Counted from the first letter of the stretch, positions 7,230 through 17,311 are shown. The stretch is 64,000 nt of DNA from Motiliproteus sp036960175 (GCA_036960175.1 JBALWH010000026.1:1-64000); one strand, 5' to 3'. The notes: generated by a model not told the origin, from the letters alone. Numbers and translations are program-made.

Positions 7230-9149
7230 CTACTGACTCAAGCTTAGCAGCAATTTGTTCAAGCGCTGAACATAAGCAGCAGGATTCTCCAGCTGTCCAC
7301 CTTCTGCAAGGCTCGCCTGATCAAATAACACGAGTGACAGGTCATTAAAACGATCCATATCGGCCTCATCATTTAACTTGTTCACTAGAGGGTGCTCAGG
7401 ATTGATCTCGAAACTAGGCTTAGTATCGGGAAGTTTTTGGCCTGCCGCTTCCATGATACTGCGCATTTGTGCCCCCATATCGTGCTCTCCAACAACTAAG
7501 CATGCAGGGGAATCAACCAAACGATTGGTGACACGAACTTCATCAACTTTGTCACCCAGAGCTTCTTTCACACGCGCTACAAGAGAACTGTATTCTTTGG
7601 CAGTTTCTTCCTGCTTTTTCTTCTCTTCTTCGTCTTCGACCTGACCAAGATCGAGGCCACCCTTGGCAACATCCTTGAAGCTCTTACCTGCGTATTCGTT
7701 AAGATTGCTCATCAACCATTCATCAACACGCTCAGACAACAGCAGCACTTCAATCCCTTTCTTACGGAACACTTCCAGATGAGGGCTGTTCTTCGCCGTA
7801 TTATGTCCATCAGCAACCACGTAGTAGATGGCTTCCTGACCTTCCTTCATGCGCTCGATGTAACTATCCAGAGATTGATTTTGCTCGGCGCTATCAGAAT
7901 CCGTCGTAGCAAAACGCAGCAACTTGGTAATCTTTTCACGGTTCGAAAAGTCTTCTGCCGGACCTTCTTTAAGCACCTGACCAAATTCTTTCCAGAATTT
8001 CTGGAAGCCTTCGTCATCTTTCTTGGCCAGCTTGGTCAACATATCCAACACACGCTTAGTTAACGCGCTGCGCATTGAATCAATGGCAGGATCTTTCTGC
8101 AGGATTTCACGAGACACATTCAGAGACAGATCGTTAGAATCCACCACACCTTTGATGAAGCGCAGATATAAAGGAAGGAACTGCTCTGCTCCGTCCATAA
8201 TAAACACGCGCTGAACATAAAGCTTTAGGCCGCGGGCGCCGTCACGGTTCCACATATCAAAAGGTGCATGGGCAGGAAGATACAGCAGGCTGGTATATTC
8301 TAGTTTGCCTTCAACCTTGTTATGACTCCAGGTTAGAGGGTCTTCAAAGTCATGAGATACATGCTTATAGAATTCGTGGTATTCCTCCTCCTTCACCTCA
8401 GAACGGGAACGCGTCCATAAAGCAGTGGCATTGTTAACGGATTCCCATTCAACCTCTGCATTTTCTTCTTTTGGCTCTTCATCAGGCGCCGCAGGGGTCG
8501 CTTCTTTGATCATATCCACAGGGATGGCAATGTGATCCGAGTACTTGCGAACCAGACTACGCAGACGCCAGCCATCGGCAAACTCTTTTTCTTCGCTCTT
8601 TAAGTGCAGAACAATCTTAGTTCCGCGCTCAGCCTTTTCAACAGTACCTATATTGAAATCACCTTCCCCCTGGGACTCCCAATGCACGCCTTCAGAAGGT
8701 TCAGCACCGGCTCTACGGGTAAAGACTTCAACTTTGTCAGCAACAATGAACGATGAGTAAAATCCAACACCGAATTGGCCGATCAGCTGCGAATCTTTTT
8801 GCTGATCACCGGATAATTTTGAAAGAAATTCTGAGGTGCCTGATTTAGCGATGGTTCCCAGGTGTTCAATAACATCCTGGCGATTCATCCCGATACCATT
8901 GTCGATCACGCTGACGGTGTTGGCTTCAGCATCGAATTCAATCCGAATCTTAAGATCAGGATCGCTCTCATAAAGGCTACCATCGGCCAGAGCTTCAAAA
9001 CGTAGTTTATCTGCCGCGTCAGAGGCATTGGATATCAACTCGCGAAGGAAAATTTCCTTGTTGCTGTAGAGCGAGTGAATCATCAAGTGGAGAAGTTGCT
9101 TAACTTCTGTCTGAAAACCAAGTGTTTCTTTTTGTGTTTCTGTGGACAT
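7230..9149 (-). CDS. htpG: HtpG, bacterial Hsp90 chaperone
   Basis: A 639-residue cytoplasmic ATP-dependent chaperone of full family length. The GHKL ATPase domain carries ELISNASDAADKLRF (Glu/Asn of the ATP site), DNGIGM and GQFGVGFYSSF lid motifs in the first 130 residues. The middle domain contains LNVSREILQ with the catalytic arginine, and the C-terminal dimerisation domain follows an acidic, lysine-rich linker. It is monocistronic with its own terminator. It is a housekeeping stress gene; no heat-shock promoter was identified with certainty. Confidence 0.98.
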   Translation of the reverse strand: MSTETQKETLGFQTEVKQLLHLMIHSLYSNKEIFLRELISNASDAADKLRFEALADGSLYESDPDLKIRIEFDAEANTVSVIDNGIGMNRQDVIEHLGTIAKSGTSEFLSKLSGDQQKDSQLIGQFGVGFYSSFIVADKVEVFTRRAGAEPSEGVHWESQGEGDFNIGTVEKAERGTKIVLHLKSEEKEFADGWRLRSLVRKYSDHIAIPVDMIKEATPAAPDEEPKEENAEVEWESVNNATALWTRSRSEVKEEEYHEFYKHVSHDFEDPLTWSHNKVEGKLEYTSLLYLPAHAPFDMWNRDGARGLKLYVQRVFIMDGAEQFLPLYLRFIKGVVDSNDLSLNVSREILQKDPAIDSMRSALTKRVLDMLTKLAKKDDEGFQKFWKEFGQVLKEGPAEDFSNREKITKLLRFATTDSDSAEQNQSLDSYIERMKEGQEAIYYVVADGHNTAKNSPHLEVFRKKGIEVLLLSERVDEWLMSNLNEYAGKSFKDVAKGGLDLGQVEDEEEKKKQEETAKEYSSLVARVKEALGDKVDEVRVTNRLVDSPACLVVGEHDMGAQMRSIMEAAGQKLPDTKPSFEINPEHPLVNKLNDEADMDRFNDLSLVLFDQASLAEGGQLENPAAYVQRLNKLLLSLSQ

Positions 9150-9270
9150 CGATTACAACCCTGTTCGCGATTTACGATGGAAATTGAGAGCCATCAGTGA
9201 CTCTCTCATTGCTGATCAATAAACTGGGGGCAATTCGACTAAATTCAAGCTTTGAACAACTTTTGGAAAA

Positions 9271-10023
9271 CTATTTATGCAGTTCTTGGCGAAAATCCTG
9301 CTCTTGGCCTTTTGTATCGGCAACACTTACCATCAAAGTTTTCAGAACCGATGACTTAAATTCGCGTCGATAGAGAACTAAGACCACTACAGTAGTAAAC
9401 GCCATAAAACACCAGGCATTAATAAACCAAGCCAACACAGCTAAACTGAAATAATAAGATCGCAAACCAAAATTAAAGTTATTTGCACCCATCGAGATCA
9501 TCTGGGCGCTACGACTAATAAAAGCTTCATGCTCCATATTTCGAGCATCATCAGTCACCAATGGCGCACTGCCAAAGAGTACCGAACAGAATCCATACTG
9601 ACGCAAACTCCAGGTGAACTTAAAAAATGCATAAACAAAAACGATGATTAACACCATCAGTTTCACCTCCCACTCCAGTTTGGAGGTGTTCGCCATGCCG
9701 GGCAAACCAGAAACAACAGTGACGATTCTTTCCGACGAGCCCAGTGCCGTTACCAGACCGGCTAAGATCAAAATGGTGCTGGACGCAAAGAACGCTACAC
9801 TGCGCTCGAGATTGGCGACTGCCGCGATATCTGCAACGCGAAGATCACGGTGAAGCATCTGCCCCATCCACTCTACTCGGTAGACATGAAGTACATTAGA
9901 CAAACATGGGGTTGTCAGTGCTTTAACTTGAGAAAAGTAGGCATAGCCATTAAAACAAATTAGAAACCAGACGATAGCCAAGATATTGGGCCAATCCTGA
10001 AGTAATGCATCGAGGTTATACAT
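9271..10023 (-). CDS. DUF599 family membrane protein
   Basis: A 250-residue integral membrane protein from the ATG at 10023, which has GGAG eight bases upstream; an ATG-like start seven codons earlier lacks one. Predicted hydrophobic segments lie near residues 9-27, 70-95, 117-137 and 190-215. The central SVAFFASSTILILAGLV and FKFTWSLRQYGFCSVL stretches match the DUF599 family, which has no established function. It stands alone between htpG and rluE, divergent from the latter. Confidence 0.75.
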   Translation of the reverse strand: MYNLDALLQDWPNILAIVWFLICFNGYAYFSQVKALTTPCLSNVLHVYRVEWMGQMLHRDLRVADIAAVANLERSVAFFASSTILILAGLVTALGSSERIVTVVSGLPGMANTSKLEWEVKLMVLIIVFVYAFFKFTWSLRQYGFCSVLFGSAPLVTDDARNMEHEAFISRSAQMISMGANNFNFGLRSYYFSLAVLAWFINAWCFMAFTTVVVLVLYRREFKSSVLKTLMVSVADTKGQEQDFRQELHK

Positions 10024-10215
10024 CTTGTTTTCTCCAGCGGCCAAACCGCTACCAATCAGTTAGAATCATCTATTTGTTTTGATTAAAATAATTTTGTATA
10101 ACTTATCAGACCATACAAAAAACAGCACGGCATCGAGGGGAAAACTTAGTAAACACAACTTTAGCAGCCTATCATTGCCGCATCAGCAGTTATGCAATCG
10201 GAATCAACATTATTC

Positions 10216-10899
10216 ATGGCCAAAATAATTCTATTAAACAAGCCTTTCAAGGTGCTGTCCCAGTTTACCGATGACGGCGGACGCGCAACCTTGGCCGAGT
10301 TTGTCACAGAGAAAGACGTCTACGCAGCAGGTCGTCTGGACTACGATTCCGAAGGATTGCTATTACTGACCGATAACGGACGCCTGCAAAAGCAGATCAC
10401 TGACCCGAGGTTTAAACTAGAAAAAACCTATCTGGTGCAGGTCGAAGGGGCCATCACCGAAGCCGCACTCAAACAACTGCGCCATGGTGTAAAGCTCAAA
10501 GATGGGATGACCCGCCCGGCAAAAGCCATAGAGGTAAAGGAACCGGCCCTATGGGACCGAAAGCCGCCGATACGAGAACGCAAAGAAATCCCTACCAGCT
10601 GGGTCGAAATAAAAATCCATGAAGGCAAAAACCGGCAAGTACGACGAATGACGGCCCATGTAGGTTTTCCTACCTTACGATTGATTCGCATGGCGATCGG
10701 CAACTGGCGACTGGCGGACCTTCAACCTGGCCAATACCGTGCTGAAATAATTGAAATGCCGGAACACTCTCCACGATCGACCAAGAACGACGGTCATCGC
10801 AACACCACTGCAGATGAGCGCCGCAAGCCTCACTCTTCTTCTCATCCCTCGTCTCGTTCTAAATCAAAACCCATCAGTACTCGTAAACGCCCGCGCTAA
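10216..10899 (+). CDS. rluE: RluE-type 23S rRNA pseudouridine synthase (RsuA/RluB/E/F family)
   Basis: A 227-residue protein if started at the ATG of MAKIILLNKPF (10216); an in-frame ATG at 10192 would add eight residues and neither has a strong ribosome site. It lacks an S4 domain, as E. coli RluE does. The catalytic motif AAGRLDYDSEGLLLLTDNG supplies the nucleophilic aspartate, and GKNRQVRRMTAHVG is the conserved RNA-binding region. RluE makes pseudouridine at position 2457 of 23S rRNA. A basic, serine-rich tail of about 45 residues follows the core. It is convergent with the FetB-like gene, separated by six bases. Confidence 0.85.
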   Translation: MAKIILLNKPFKVLSQFTDDGGRATLAEFVTEKDVYAAGRLDYDSEGLLLLTDNGRLQKQITDPRFKLEKTYLVQVEGAITEAALKQLRHGVKLKDGMTRPAKAIEVKEPALWDRKPPIRERKEIPTSWVEIKIHEGKNRQVRRMTAHVGFPTLRLIRMAIGNWRLADLQPGQYRAEIIEMPEHSPRSTKNDGHRNTTADERRKPHSSSHPSSRSKSKPISTRKRPR

Positions 10900-10905
10900 T
10901 AGCGA

Positions 10906-11640
10906 TTAATGATCCACCTTTATGACACTGGATTTCCATGCGTGTGCCTTCGCCAAAGTCAGAAAAATTACGGCTGAAACACCGGCGGAGCCTGTGATCA
11001 TACACATCACCATAATCTGGTAACGAGCGGCGATTAGAGGCGATACACCGGATAAAATTTGTCCCGTCATCATTCCTGGCAACGACACCAACCCCACGGC
11101 CAAGAGGCTATTGGTAACCGGAATCATTGCGGCACGAAAAGCCACCCCTTTGGCTTTTTCATAGTCGCTACCGCTAGAAATCTCTGAATTCAATCGCTCT
11201 GCGGCAAGACTCACGGCATTCATGGAATTAGCAAATATCATCCCCGCCAATGGAATCATGTAACGCGGCTGATACCAGGGATCAAGTGCGATAACCCCCT
11301 GGGTAACAATAAGCAAAGTGATACCGCCACCAACAACTATCGAAATAAAGGCGTACTTGAGCATCGACCAGCGATGAATCTCCACTTCTCCCAAGGCTAT
11401 CCAACTAGAGGCTAGCAGCATAATAGTGAGTAGAAAAACAACAAACGCCCAACTATCAGTGTCAAAAATAAACGTTAGAAAATAGCCTATAACAAGCAGT
11501 TGGCCGAGCATACGTGCCAAACCATAGCCCAGCTTTTTTACGCCCAGCTGCCAATGAAAATAGAAATAGAAAAGCGGCAATACTGGGATAAATGCGATAG
11601 CCAAACCCAGGTAACTAATCTCATAAACATTAGCGTTCAT
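10906..11640 (-). CDS. UPF0014/FetB (YbbM)-like ABC-type iron exporter permease
   Basis: A 244-residue protein with six to seven membrane segments. The conserved YQPRYMIPLAGMIFANSMNAVSLA block, the GVAFRAAMIPVTNSL stretch and the SLPGMMTGQILSGVSP loop identify the UPF0014 family. The characterised member, FetB, forms an iron exporter with the ATPase FetA and protects against peroxide stress. No FetA-type ATPase gene flanks it here: the next gene upstream is an AraC regulator. Its ATPase must be encoded elsewhere, or this member acts differently. Confidence 0.8.
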   Translation of the reverse strand: MNANVYEISYLGLAIAFIPVLPLFYFYFHWQLGVKKLGYGLARMLGQLLVIGYFLTFIFDTDSWAFVVFLLTIMLLASSWIALGEVEIHRWSMLKYAFISIVVGGGITLLIVTQGVIALDPWYQPRYMIPLAGMIFANSMNAVSLAAERLNSEISSGSDYEKAKGVAFRAAMIPVTNSLLAVGLVSLPGMMTGQILSGVSPLIAARYQIMVMCMITGSAGVSAVIFLTLAKAHAWKSSVIKVDH

Positions 11641-11738
11641 TCAGCGCATTCTCCTGTGTGTTCTAAGCGTTTAAACCGAACCAGCATCCATGACATAACA
11701 GCTATTCCTTGCACTCTCTGCCCATCGTTGACGGGATG

Positions 11739-12578
11739 CTATAGTTTTGTCTGCTCGAATTGAGTAGAGAAATATTGTTTGGGGGTTTTCCCAAGGACGC
11801 GCTTAAACATAGCAATAAAGGCACTGGGGGTGTCATAGCCGAGATCTGCAGCAACAGCACTTATGCGCTGTCCTTTGGAAATTCTTGCCAATGCCTCTAG
11901 CAAGCGTAGTTGTTGACGCCATTGCCCAAAAGACAACCCCGTTTGCTGTTTAAATAAACGTGCCAGAGTTCGTTCGCTGGCACCCACCTTTCCTGCCCAA
12001 CCTAGCAGGGTGCAATTATCATCGGGATGTAACAATAAGCTGTCGGCTATTCTTCGCAAGCGATTATCAGTCGGTATTGGCAAATGCAAAGGGCTTTCCT
12101 GCAGCGTCTTAATCTGATCCAGCAGTACCGATACCATGCGCCCTTCGGTTCCCTCTTCTTCGTATAGCAGAGGATAAGTATCTATTTCAGCAATCAGTTC
12201 ACGTAACAGCGGTGTTACCTGAACCACACGGCATTGATCTGGCCGCGCGATAATGGCCTCTGGGTTCAGATAGACATTGCGCAAACAGATATTCTCGATG
12301 GACTCAATGGCATGCACCATCAATGGCGGGATCCATACTGCACGCTGAGGGGGTATAAGCCACTGTCCAACTTCAGTCACTACCTTCATCGTGCCCTCAT
12401 AGGCGTATAACAACTGCGCCCAGCCATGAGCATGAGGAGGCACCGTAAACCCACTTCCATGTTCGACATGACGAATAACCAGACGTCGAGGCACCTCTTC
12501 TGGCCTGTCGTAAGGGCTGAGATCGAATCGCTGCCAATGAATCGGCAGTTTTGGCATGTTTGCGATATTTTTTGACAT
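11739..12578 (-). CDS. AraC-family regulator with N-terminal cupin domain
   Basis: A 279-residue regulator. Residues about 25-110 form a cupin-like sensory domain (PPHAHGWAQLLYAYEG, then PPQRAVWIPPLMVH). Residues about 165-275 carry the double helix-turn-helix with GASERTLARLFKQQTGLSF and AADLGYDTPSAFIAMFKRV, ending in the family's GKTPKQYF signature. It is divergent from an MFS transporter gene with a 93-base spacer, suggesting it controls that exporter. Ligand unknown. The ATG at 12578 is used; a second ATG seven codons in is possible. Confidence 0.88.
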   Translation of the reverse strand: MSKNIANMPKLPIHWQRFDLSPYDRPEEVPRRLVIRHVEHGSGFTVPPHAHGWAQLLYAYEGTMKVVTEVGQWLIPPQRAVWIPPLMVHAIESIENICLRNVYLNPEAIIARPDQCRVVQVTPLLRELIAEIDTYPLLYEEEGTEGRMVSVLLDQIKTLQESPLHLPIPTDNRLRRIADSLLLHPDDNCTLLGWAGKVGASERTLARLFKQQTGLSFGQWRQQLRLLEALARISKGQRISAVAADLGYDTPSAFIAMFKRVLGKTPKQYFSTQFEQTKL

Positions 12579-12671
12579 ATTTAGTTATATACGCCACAAA
12601 CTCCAGAATATAAAGTTAATTCCCTTTTAACAGCGGCCAATGCGGGTACGCAGTAACTCCACTGGAACACG

Positions 12672-13886
12672 ATGCTCAACACACACGACACCCCCAGCCG
12701 CTGGCAACGACCAGAAACATTGCTGCTGATAATGGCGGCGGCGATGCCAATAGCGTTCGGTACCTGGCAAGCCCTGCTTAACAACTTCACCATCGAGAAC
12801 GCTGGCTTTAGCGGTGTCGAAATAGGAATTTTACAATCCCTGCGGGAAGTCCCTGGGTTTATGGCCTTCAGTGTGATTTTCCTGCTCTTACTATTTCGCG
12901 AGCAGACGCTAGCATTACTATCTTTGTGTGTATTAGGGATAGGGACCGCTGTCACAGGATTTTTCCCCGACGCTATAGGCCTCTATATCACCACCGTAAT
13001 TATGTCGATAGGATTTCATTATTACGAAACGCTAAACCAGTCCCTATCTTTACAATGGTTCGCCAAAGCCAATGCCGCACATAACCTGGGCCGTATGATC
13101 GCTGCCAGGTCCGGTGCGTCGTTAATTTGCTTTGCCTTTGTCTGGATTTTTCTTGAAGTGCTAGAACTGTCAATGACATGGGTCTACGTGTTAGGTGGCG
13201 GTGTGACCGCCTTGACCGCGATAGTCTGCTGGTTCTGGTTCCCCTATATCCCTGCCAAGGTAGAGCAGCATAAAAAGATCATCTTACGAAAACGTTATTG
13301 GCTCTATTACGCGCTTACATTTTTAGCCGGTGCGCGCCGGCAGATTTTCATAGTATTTGCCGGATTTATGATGGTCGAGAAATTTAATTTCGGCGCTTCC
13401 GAGATTACCCTGATGTTTCTGGCAAACTGCGCGCTGAACATGCTGATCGCGCCTAAGATCGGCCGGTTGATTGATCATTGGGGAGAGCGCCGAGCGCTAA
13501 CCTTTGAGTATCTCGGGCTGATCGGCGTGTTCTGCTGCTATGCCTTGGTGACCAATCCCTGGCTAGCGGTAGCCCTCTATATACTGGATCACCTGTTCTT
13601 CTCGTTGGCCATCGCGCAAAAAACCTATTTTCAAAAAATTGCAGATCCCGCTGATATTGCTCCAACAGCAGGCGTTGCCTTTACGATTAATCATATCGCA
13701 GCGGTGGTGCTACCCATTTTTTTCGGGTTGCTGTGGCTAATCTCACCAGCAGCAGTATTTCTCAGCGGCGCAGCCATAGCCGCTGTGTCACTGCTGCTCG
13801 CTCGCTACATACCCACAAATCCAGAACCAGGAAACGAAACTACCCTTAGCAGCCAAATTCACAAAGCGCCCCTGAGCAGAACATGA
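12672..13886 (+). CDS. Major facilitator superfamily transporter
   Basis: A 404-residue protein with about twelve hydrophobic segments, the normal MFS size. The central loop (about 195-215) is short and basic, and the second-half loop contains PKIGRLIDHWGERRAL, the MFS loop motif equivalent between helices 8 and 9. The N-terminal loop 2-3 motif is weak. It is divergent from the AraC regulator, with overlapping promoter space, and probably exports or imports that regulator's ligand. No substrate can be named. Confidence 0.8.
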   Translation: MLNTHDTPSRWQRPETLLLIMAAAMPIAFGTWQALLNNFTIENAGFSGVEIGILQSLREVPGFMAFSVIFLLLLFREQTLALLSLCVLGIGTAVTGFFPDAIGLYITTVIMSIGFHYYETLNQSLSLQWFAKANAAHNLGRMIAARSGASLICFAFVWIFLEVLELSMTWVYVLGGGVTALTAIVCWFWFPYIPAKVEQHKKIILRKRYWLYYALTFLAGARRQIFIVFAGFMMVEKFNFGASEITLMFLANCALNMLIAPKIGRLIDHWGERRALTFEYLGLIGVFCCYALVTNPWLAVALYILDHLFFSLAIAQKTYFQKIADPADIAPTAGVAFTINHIAAVVLPIFFGLLWLISPAAVFLSGAAIAAVSLLLARYIPTNPEPGNETTLSSQIHKAPLSRT

Positions 13887-14137
13887 TGAATTTTCAACTA
13901 ATATCTAAATTTGCCATCAAATCTGCATGTCTGCTTACTTGAATCTTCTACTGTTGTTCGGTAATGTTTGCCCTTGTGTAATTTGTAGTGCATTTCGTGT
14001 TTTGGTAGGCCGTTCTAACGAACATTTCTACCCTAGCCCTTTTGTTTTTATTTGTTACACAAACAGAGCCAAGATCAGAAACTATTCTGCGGCTCACTAA
14101 CTAAAATTATTGTACGAAATTGTGAGAATTTAAGACT
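13887..14137 (+). promoter_or_regulatory. Long leader region of the cold-shock gene
   Basis: About 250 non-coding bases precede the cold-shock gene. Genes of the cspA type usually carry long 5-prime leaders whose folding controls translation at low temperature. No specific cold box could be proven by eye. Confidence 0.35.
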
Positions 14138-14347
14138 ATGTCAGACAAGCAAGCTGGAACTGTTAAGTGGTTCAACGACGAGAAAGGTTACGGTTTTATT
14201 GAGCGCGAAAGCGGCAAGGACCTGTTCGTTCACTTCCGTTCCATCATCGGTGAAGGCCGTAAGACACTTCAAGAAGGCCAAGCTGTTCGCTTCGTAGAAG
14301 TTGAAGGTCAGAAAGGACCTCAAGCCGACGAGGTTGAAGGCCTCTAG
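14138..14347 (+). CDS. CspA-family cold-shock protein
   Basis: A 69-residue single OB-fold protein. It contains GTVKWFNDEKGYGFIERES with RNP-1 (KGYGFI) and DLFVHFR as RNP-2, the aromatic patches that bind single-stranded RNA and DNA. It acts as an RNA chaperone in the cytoplasm. The long leader and the terminator downstream make it a monocistronic unit. Several paralogues are usual in gammaproteobacteria, so cold induction of this copy is not certain. Confidence 0.95.
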   Translation: MSDKQAGTVKWFNDEKGYGFIERESGKDLFVHFRSIIGEGRKTLQEGQAVRFVEVEGQKGPQADEVEGL

Positions 14348-14372
14348 GTTCTAATCCGACTTAGTAAAGAAA

Positions 14373-14396
14373 AAGCAGGCTAAGCCTGCTTTTTTT
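14373..14396 (+). terminator. Rho-independent terminator of the cold-shock gene
   Basis: AAGCAGGC (14373-14380) pairs with GCCTGCTT (14384-14391) across a three-base loop and runs into a T tract ending at 14396. Confidence 0.9.
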
Positions 14397-14475
14397 GTGC
14401 CTGCTGTTTTTGTGACAGACGTCTATCTGTCTGTTAGATACCGTTGTTTCTTCTCCCCCTTTCGATACTCTTTTA

Positions 14476-16188
14476 TCAGCCCTTAATACGACGATGCTTA
14501 GCCAAATAGACAGGCGTACGGGCCTTTGGCAGTTTCTCTACGAAATGATAGCGGGCTACATGATAGCTGGGATCAAATCCGTAAAAGTTAAGTTTCATCT
14601 GTTCAAGCTCCTCCCGCCGGTATTCTTCCAGAGGCTTAGCTAAGTGGTCGGAATGCAACTTCGTTGATTTAGACCCAAGTTTGGTGTCCAGTTTGGGACT
14701 CGCTGCTAACTGTTCGGCCTTAGCTTGAATATAACTAATAAAGTCCCCGGAACTGCCATCAAAGCGCTCATCCAGCAATCCCAGAGCCTGAGCCTCAGCG
14801 GCACCAATTGGCAATCGGTTCTGCGTCAATTGCGTTGATTGATGCTCGCCAACCCGACGGGGCAGCAGATAGGTCCAGTACTCCGATCCAAACAAATTCC
14901 CCATAGACTTGTAATGCGGATTTAGAATAACGCTGGACCGGGCTAGTACCTGATCTGCCGTTAACGCAAAAAACACACCGCCGGCACCGGCATTGCCCTG
15001 CATCGCGGCCATGACCCAGATATCAGGAGACTCAATAATTTCCAAACACAGATCATCCATAGCGTTAATATTTCGCCAGGATTCATCAGCGGGGCTTTCC
15101 GCCGCTTCGATCTGATTAAGATGGATACCGTTGGACCAGAATTCACTGCCTCCCATCAAGACCAACACTTTGATATCCCGCCGTTTGGCGACTGCAACAG
15201 CATTACGCAAACGCAAACACTGATCCGTATCCATAGCGCCATTACAAAAATCGAAATGCAGATAACCCACTGATTGGCTTTGCCGGTAACGTATTTCCTG
15301 CAGGGTTGGATAACCCGGTTGCTGCTCCGGATCCATTGCATCCTCTGGCACACTCGTCAGATGCCCCAATAATAACTGTTCAGCCGGTAGCTTAAAATTG
15401 GGTTCTCCCTCTTCACGGTCCGCCAGACGGAGGTGGCTAATCCATACCGCTCCATCAACTGTTGCCCGACAAATAGCACCGTCTCGCCGGGCAATCAGTT
15501 CACCCGCTTTGCCCCGCAAGCGCCCTTCTTCACAGGCGTTATAAAGAAAACAACTACGCCCAGCTATGTCGTCACGCAACCCGGGCATTGAATCAGCTGC
15601 CCTAATTTTTGTCAGCACCTGCGCGGAGCTATCACGCTGCCAATCAATAGCACGATCTTGCTGCGTCATCAGCTCATGCCAAGTACCCCGAATGTCGGCA
15701 TTTTCATAGTCCAATGGTTGCGGCTGATACTCCCCCTGTTGCACCCGGGAGATGGTTTGCAACAGCGCTTGCAATGCCGCTTCGGTAATCTCGTTGCGAT
15801 AAAGGCTACTCTTACTCGCTTTACGCATAGGGAATTCGACACTGGACCAGATATCGCCGGCGTCCATTTCCGCATCAGCCTGTAGGCATGTCACTCCCCA
15901 GTGACTATCGCCACGCATGATGGCCCAATCCACAGAAGAGGGGCCGCGGTCACCGCGTATTCCGGGGTGCACGATAATGCACCGATGATTCTTCCAAATC
16001 GATTCGGGTATTGCACGTTTAAGGAAAGGGGCGACAATTAACTCTGGCGCAAACAGCGCTACCGCTTCTTCTGCCACCGCATCATTGATATCAAATTCGA
16101 TGGATACCTCATGGCCGCGTCTTTGCAATTCCACAAACAAGCGCTGGGTCAAAGAATTAAAACTATGGGTCAAAAAAAGTATGCGCAT
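14476..16188 (-). CDS. hypX: HypX (HoxX), CO-ligand synthase for NiFe hydrogenase maturation
   Basis: A 570-residue two-domain protein from the ATG at 16188, preceded by GGAAG at good spacing; a TTG eight codons upstream is unlikely. Residues 1 to about 270 are a formyl-tetrahydrofolate hydrolase/transferase-like domain (IIVHPGIRGDRGPSSVDWA). Residues about 285-540 are a crotonase fold (GGSEFWSNGIHLNQIEA, MQGNAGAGGVFFALTADQVLARS). HypX takes the formyl group of N10-formyl-THF and converts it through formyl-CoA to CO for the hydrogenase active site, which is important under aerobic conditions. It is the last gene of the hyp series, 79 bases after hypE. Confidence 0.93.
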   Translation of the reverse strand: MRILFLTHSFNSLTQRLFVELQRRGHEVSIEFDINDAVAEEAVALFAPELIVAPFLKRAIPESIWKNHRCIIVHPGIRGDRGPSSVDWAIMRGDSHWGVTCLQADAEMDAGDIWSSVEFPMRKASKSSLYRNEITEAALQALLQTISRVQQGEYQPQPLDYENADIRGTWHELMTQQDRAIDWQRDSSAQVLTKIRAADSMPGLRDDIAGRSCFLYNACEEGRLRGKAGELIARRDGAICRATVDGAVWISHLRLADREEGEPNFKLPAEQLLLGHLTSVPEDAMDPEQQPGYPTLQEIRYRQSQSVGYLHFDFCNGAMDTDQCLRLRNAVAVAKRRDIKVLVLMGGSEFWSNGIHLNQIEAAESPADESWRNINAMDDLCLEIIESPDIWVMAAMQGNAGAGGVFFALTADQVLARSSVILNPHYKSMGNLFGSEYWTYLLPRRVGEHQSTQLTQNRLPIGAAEAQALGLLDERFDGSSGDFISYIQAKAEQLAASPKLDTKLGSKSTKLHSDHLAKPLEEYRREELEQMKLNFYGFDPSYHVARYHFVEKLPKARTPVYLAKHRRIKG

Positions 16189-16267
16189 TGCTGCTTCCGT
16201 ATTGCTCAACAATTAGTGTTTTCTATCAGGGGGTCGACGCTTAATATAACTCCTCTATCGATAGGCA

Positions 16268-17311
16268 TTAACAGATACGGGGGAGTTGCTCACCGTTGAT
16301 CCAGTCCACCATACGATTACCACCAAACACCGTTTCCATCTGCACAAAGCAGAATTCATCCGCAACCACCTCTCCCACGATGGCTGCCTCAGTGCCTTTA
16401 GGATGGGCTTTCATCACATCGAGTAATGCGTCAGCCTTATCGGCCGGACAAAAGGCCACCAACTTTCCTTCATTGGCTACGTAGAGCGGATCAAGGCCTA
16501 AAAATTCACAGGCCGCTTTAACCTGTTCCCGTACCGGAATCGCTTCTTCGTAGATCTGCATACCGACACTGGATTGCTGCGAAATTTCATTCAGGGTCGT
16601 TGCCAAACCACCGCGCGTAGGGTCTCTGAGACAATGAATTTCTGGAACAACCTCCACCATGCATGCAACCAGATCATTCAGCGCCTGACTATCAGATTCT
16701 ATAGTGGTCTCAAAGGTTAGATTTTCCCGTAAGGACATGATGGCAACACCATGATCGCCCAGCGTTCCTGACACCAGTATTTTGTCTCCCGCCCGCACCC
16801 TGTCTCCTGAAAAGTTGAGCCCTTCTGGCACTACCCCAATGCCGGTGGTGTTAATAAAGCAACCGTCCCCCTTGCCCCTTTCCACCACTTTGGTATCGCC
16901 GGTAACGATAGCGACACCGGCGTCTTTTGCGGCAGCTGCCATGGATTCGACGATGGCAGCCAGGCCTTTCAATGGATAACCTTCTTCAAGAATAAAGCCA
17001 GCAGACAGATAGCAAGGTTTGGCACCCGACATGGCTACATCATTGACGGTGCCGTGGACGGATAAGGAGCCGATATCTCCACCAGGGAAAAATAGCGGCG
17101 AGATAACATGACTGTCAGTGGCCATCACCACGCGTCCCGGCGGCAGCTGAAAACAGGCCTGGTCATTCATCTTATCCAGGTAAGGATTTGAAAATGCCTT
17201 TATAAAAAGTTCATCAATCAGCTGCGCCATGGCTTTGCCACCACTACCGTGGATCATCTCGACTTTGCCGTTTTGCAGATCAAGGCTGCTGGTGAAATTT
17301 TTCTTACTCAT
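16268..17311 (-). CDS. hypE: HypE, carbamoyl dehydratase making the cyanide ligand
   Basis: A 347-residue PurM/AIR-synthase-fold protein. It begins with KVEMIHGSGGKAMAQLI, has the ATP-site GDTKVVERGKGDGCF, and ends in PRIC, whose C-terminal cysteine accepts the carbamoyl group from HypF and is dehydrated to thiocyanate. It donates CN to iron on the HypC-HypD complex. It lies 51 bases downstream of hypD in the same operon. Confidence 0.97.
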   Translation of the reverse strand: MSKKNFTSSLDLQNGKVEMIHGSGGKAMAQLIDELFIKAFSNPYLDKMNDQACFQLPPGRVVMATDSHVISPLFFPGGDIGSLSVHGTVNDVAMSGAKPCYLSAGFILEEGYPLKGLAAIVESMAAAAKDAGVAIVTGDTKVVERGKGDGCFINTTGIGVVPEGLNFSGDRVRAGDKILVSGTLGDHGVAIMSLRENLTFETTIESDSQALNDLVACMVEVVPEIHCLRDPTRGGLATTLNEISQQSSVGMQIYEEAIPVREQVKAACEFLGLDPLYVANEGKLVAFCPADKADALLDVMKAHPKGTEAAIVGEVVADEFCFVQMETVFGGNRMVDWINGEQLPRIC

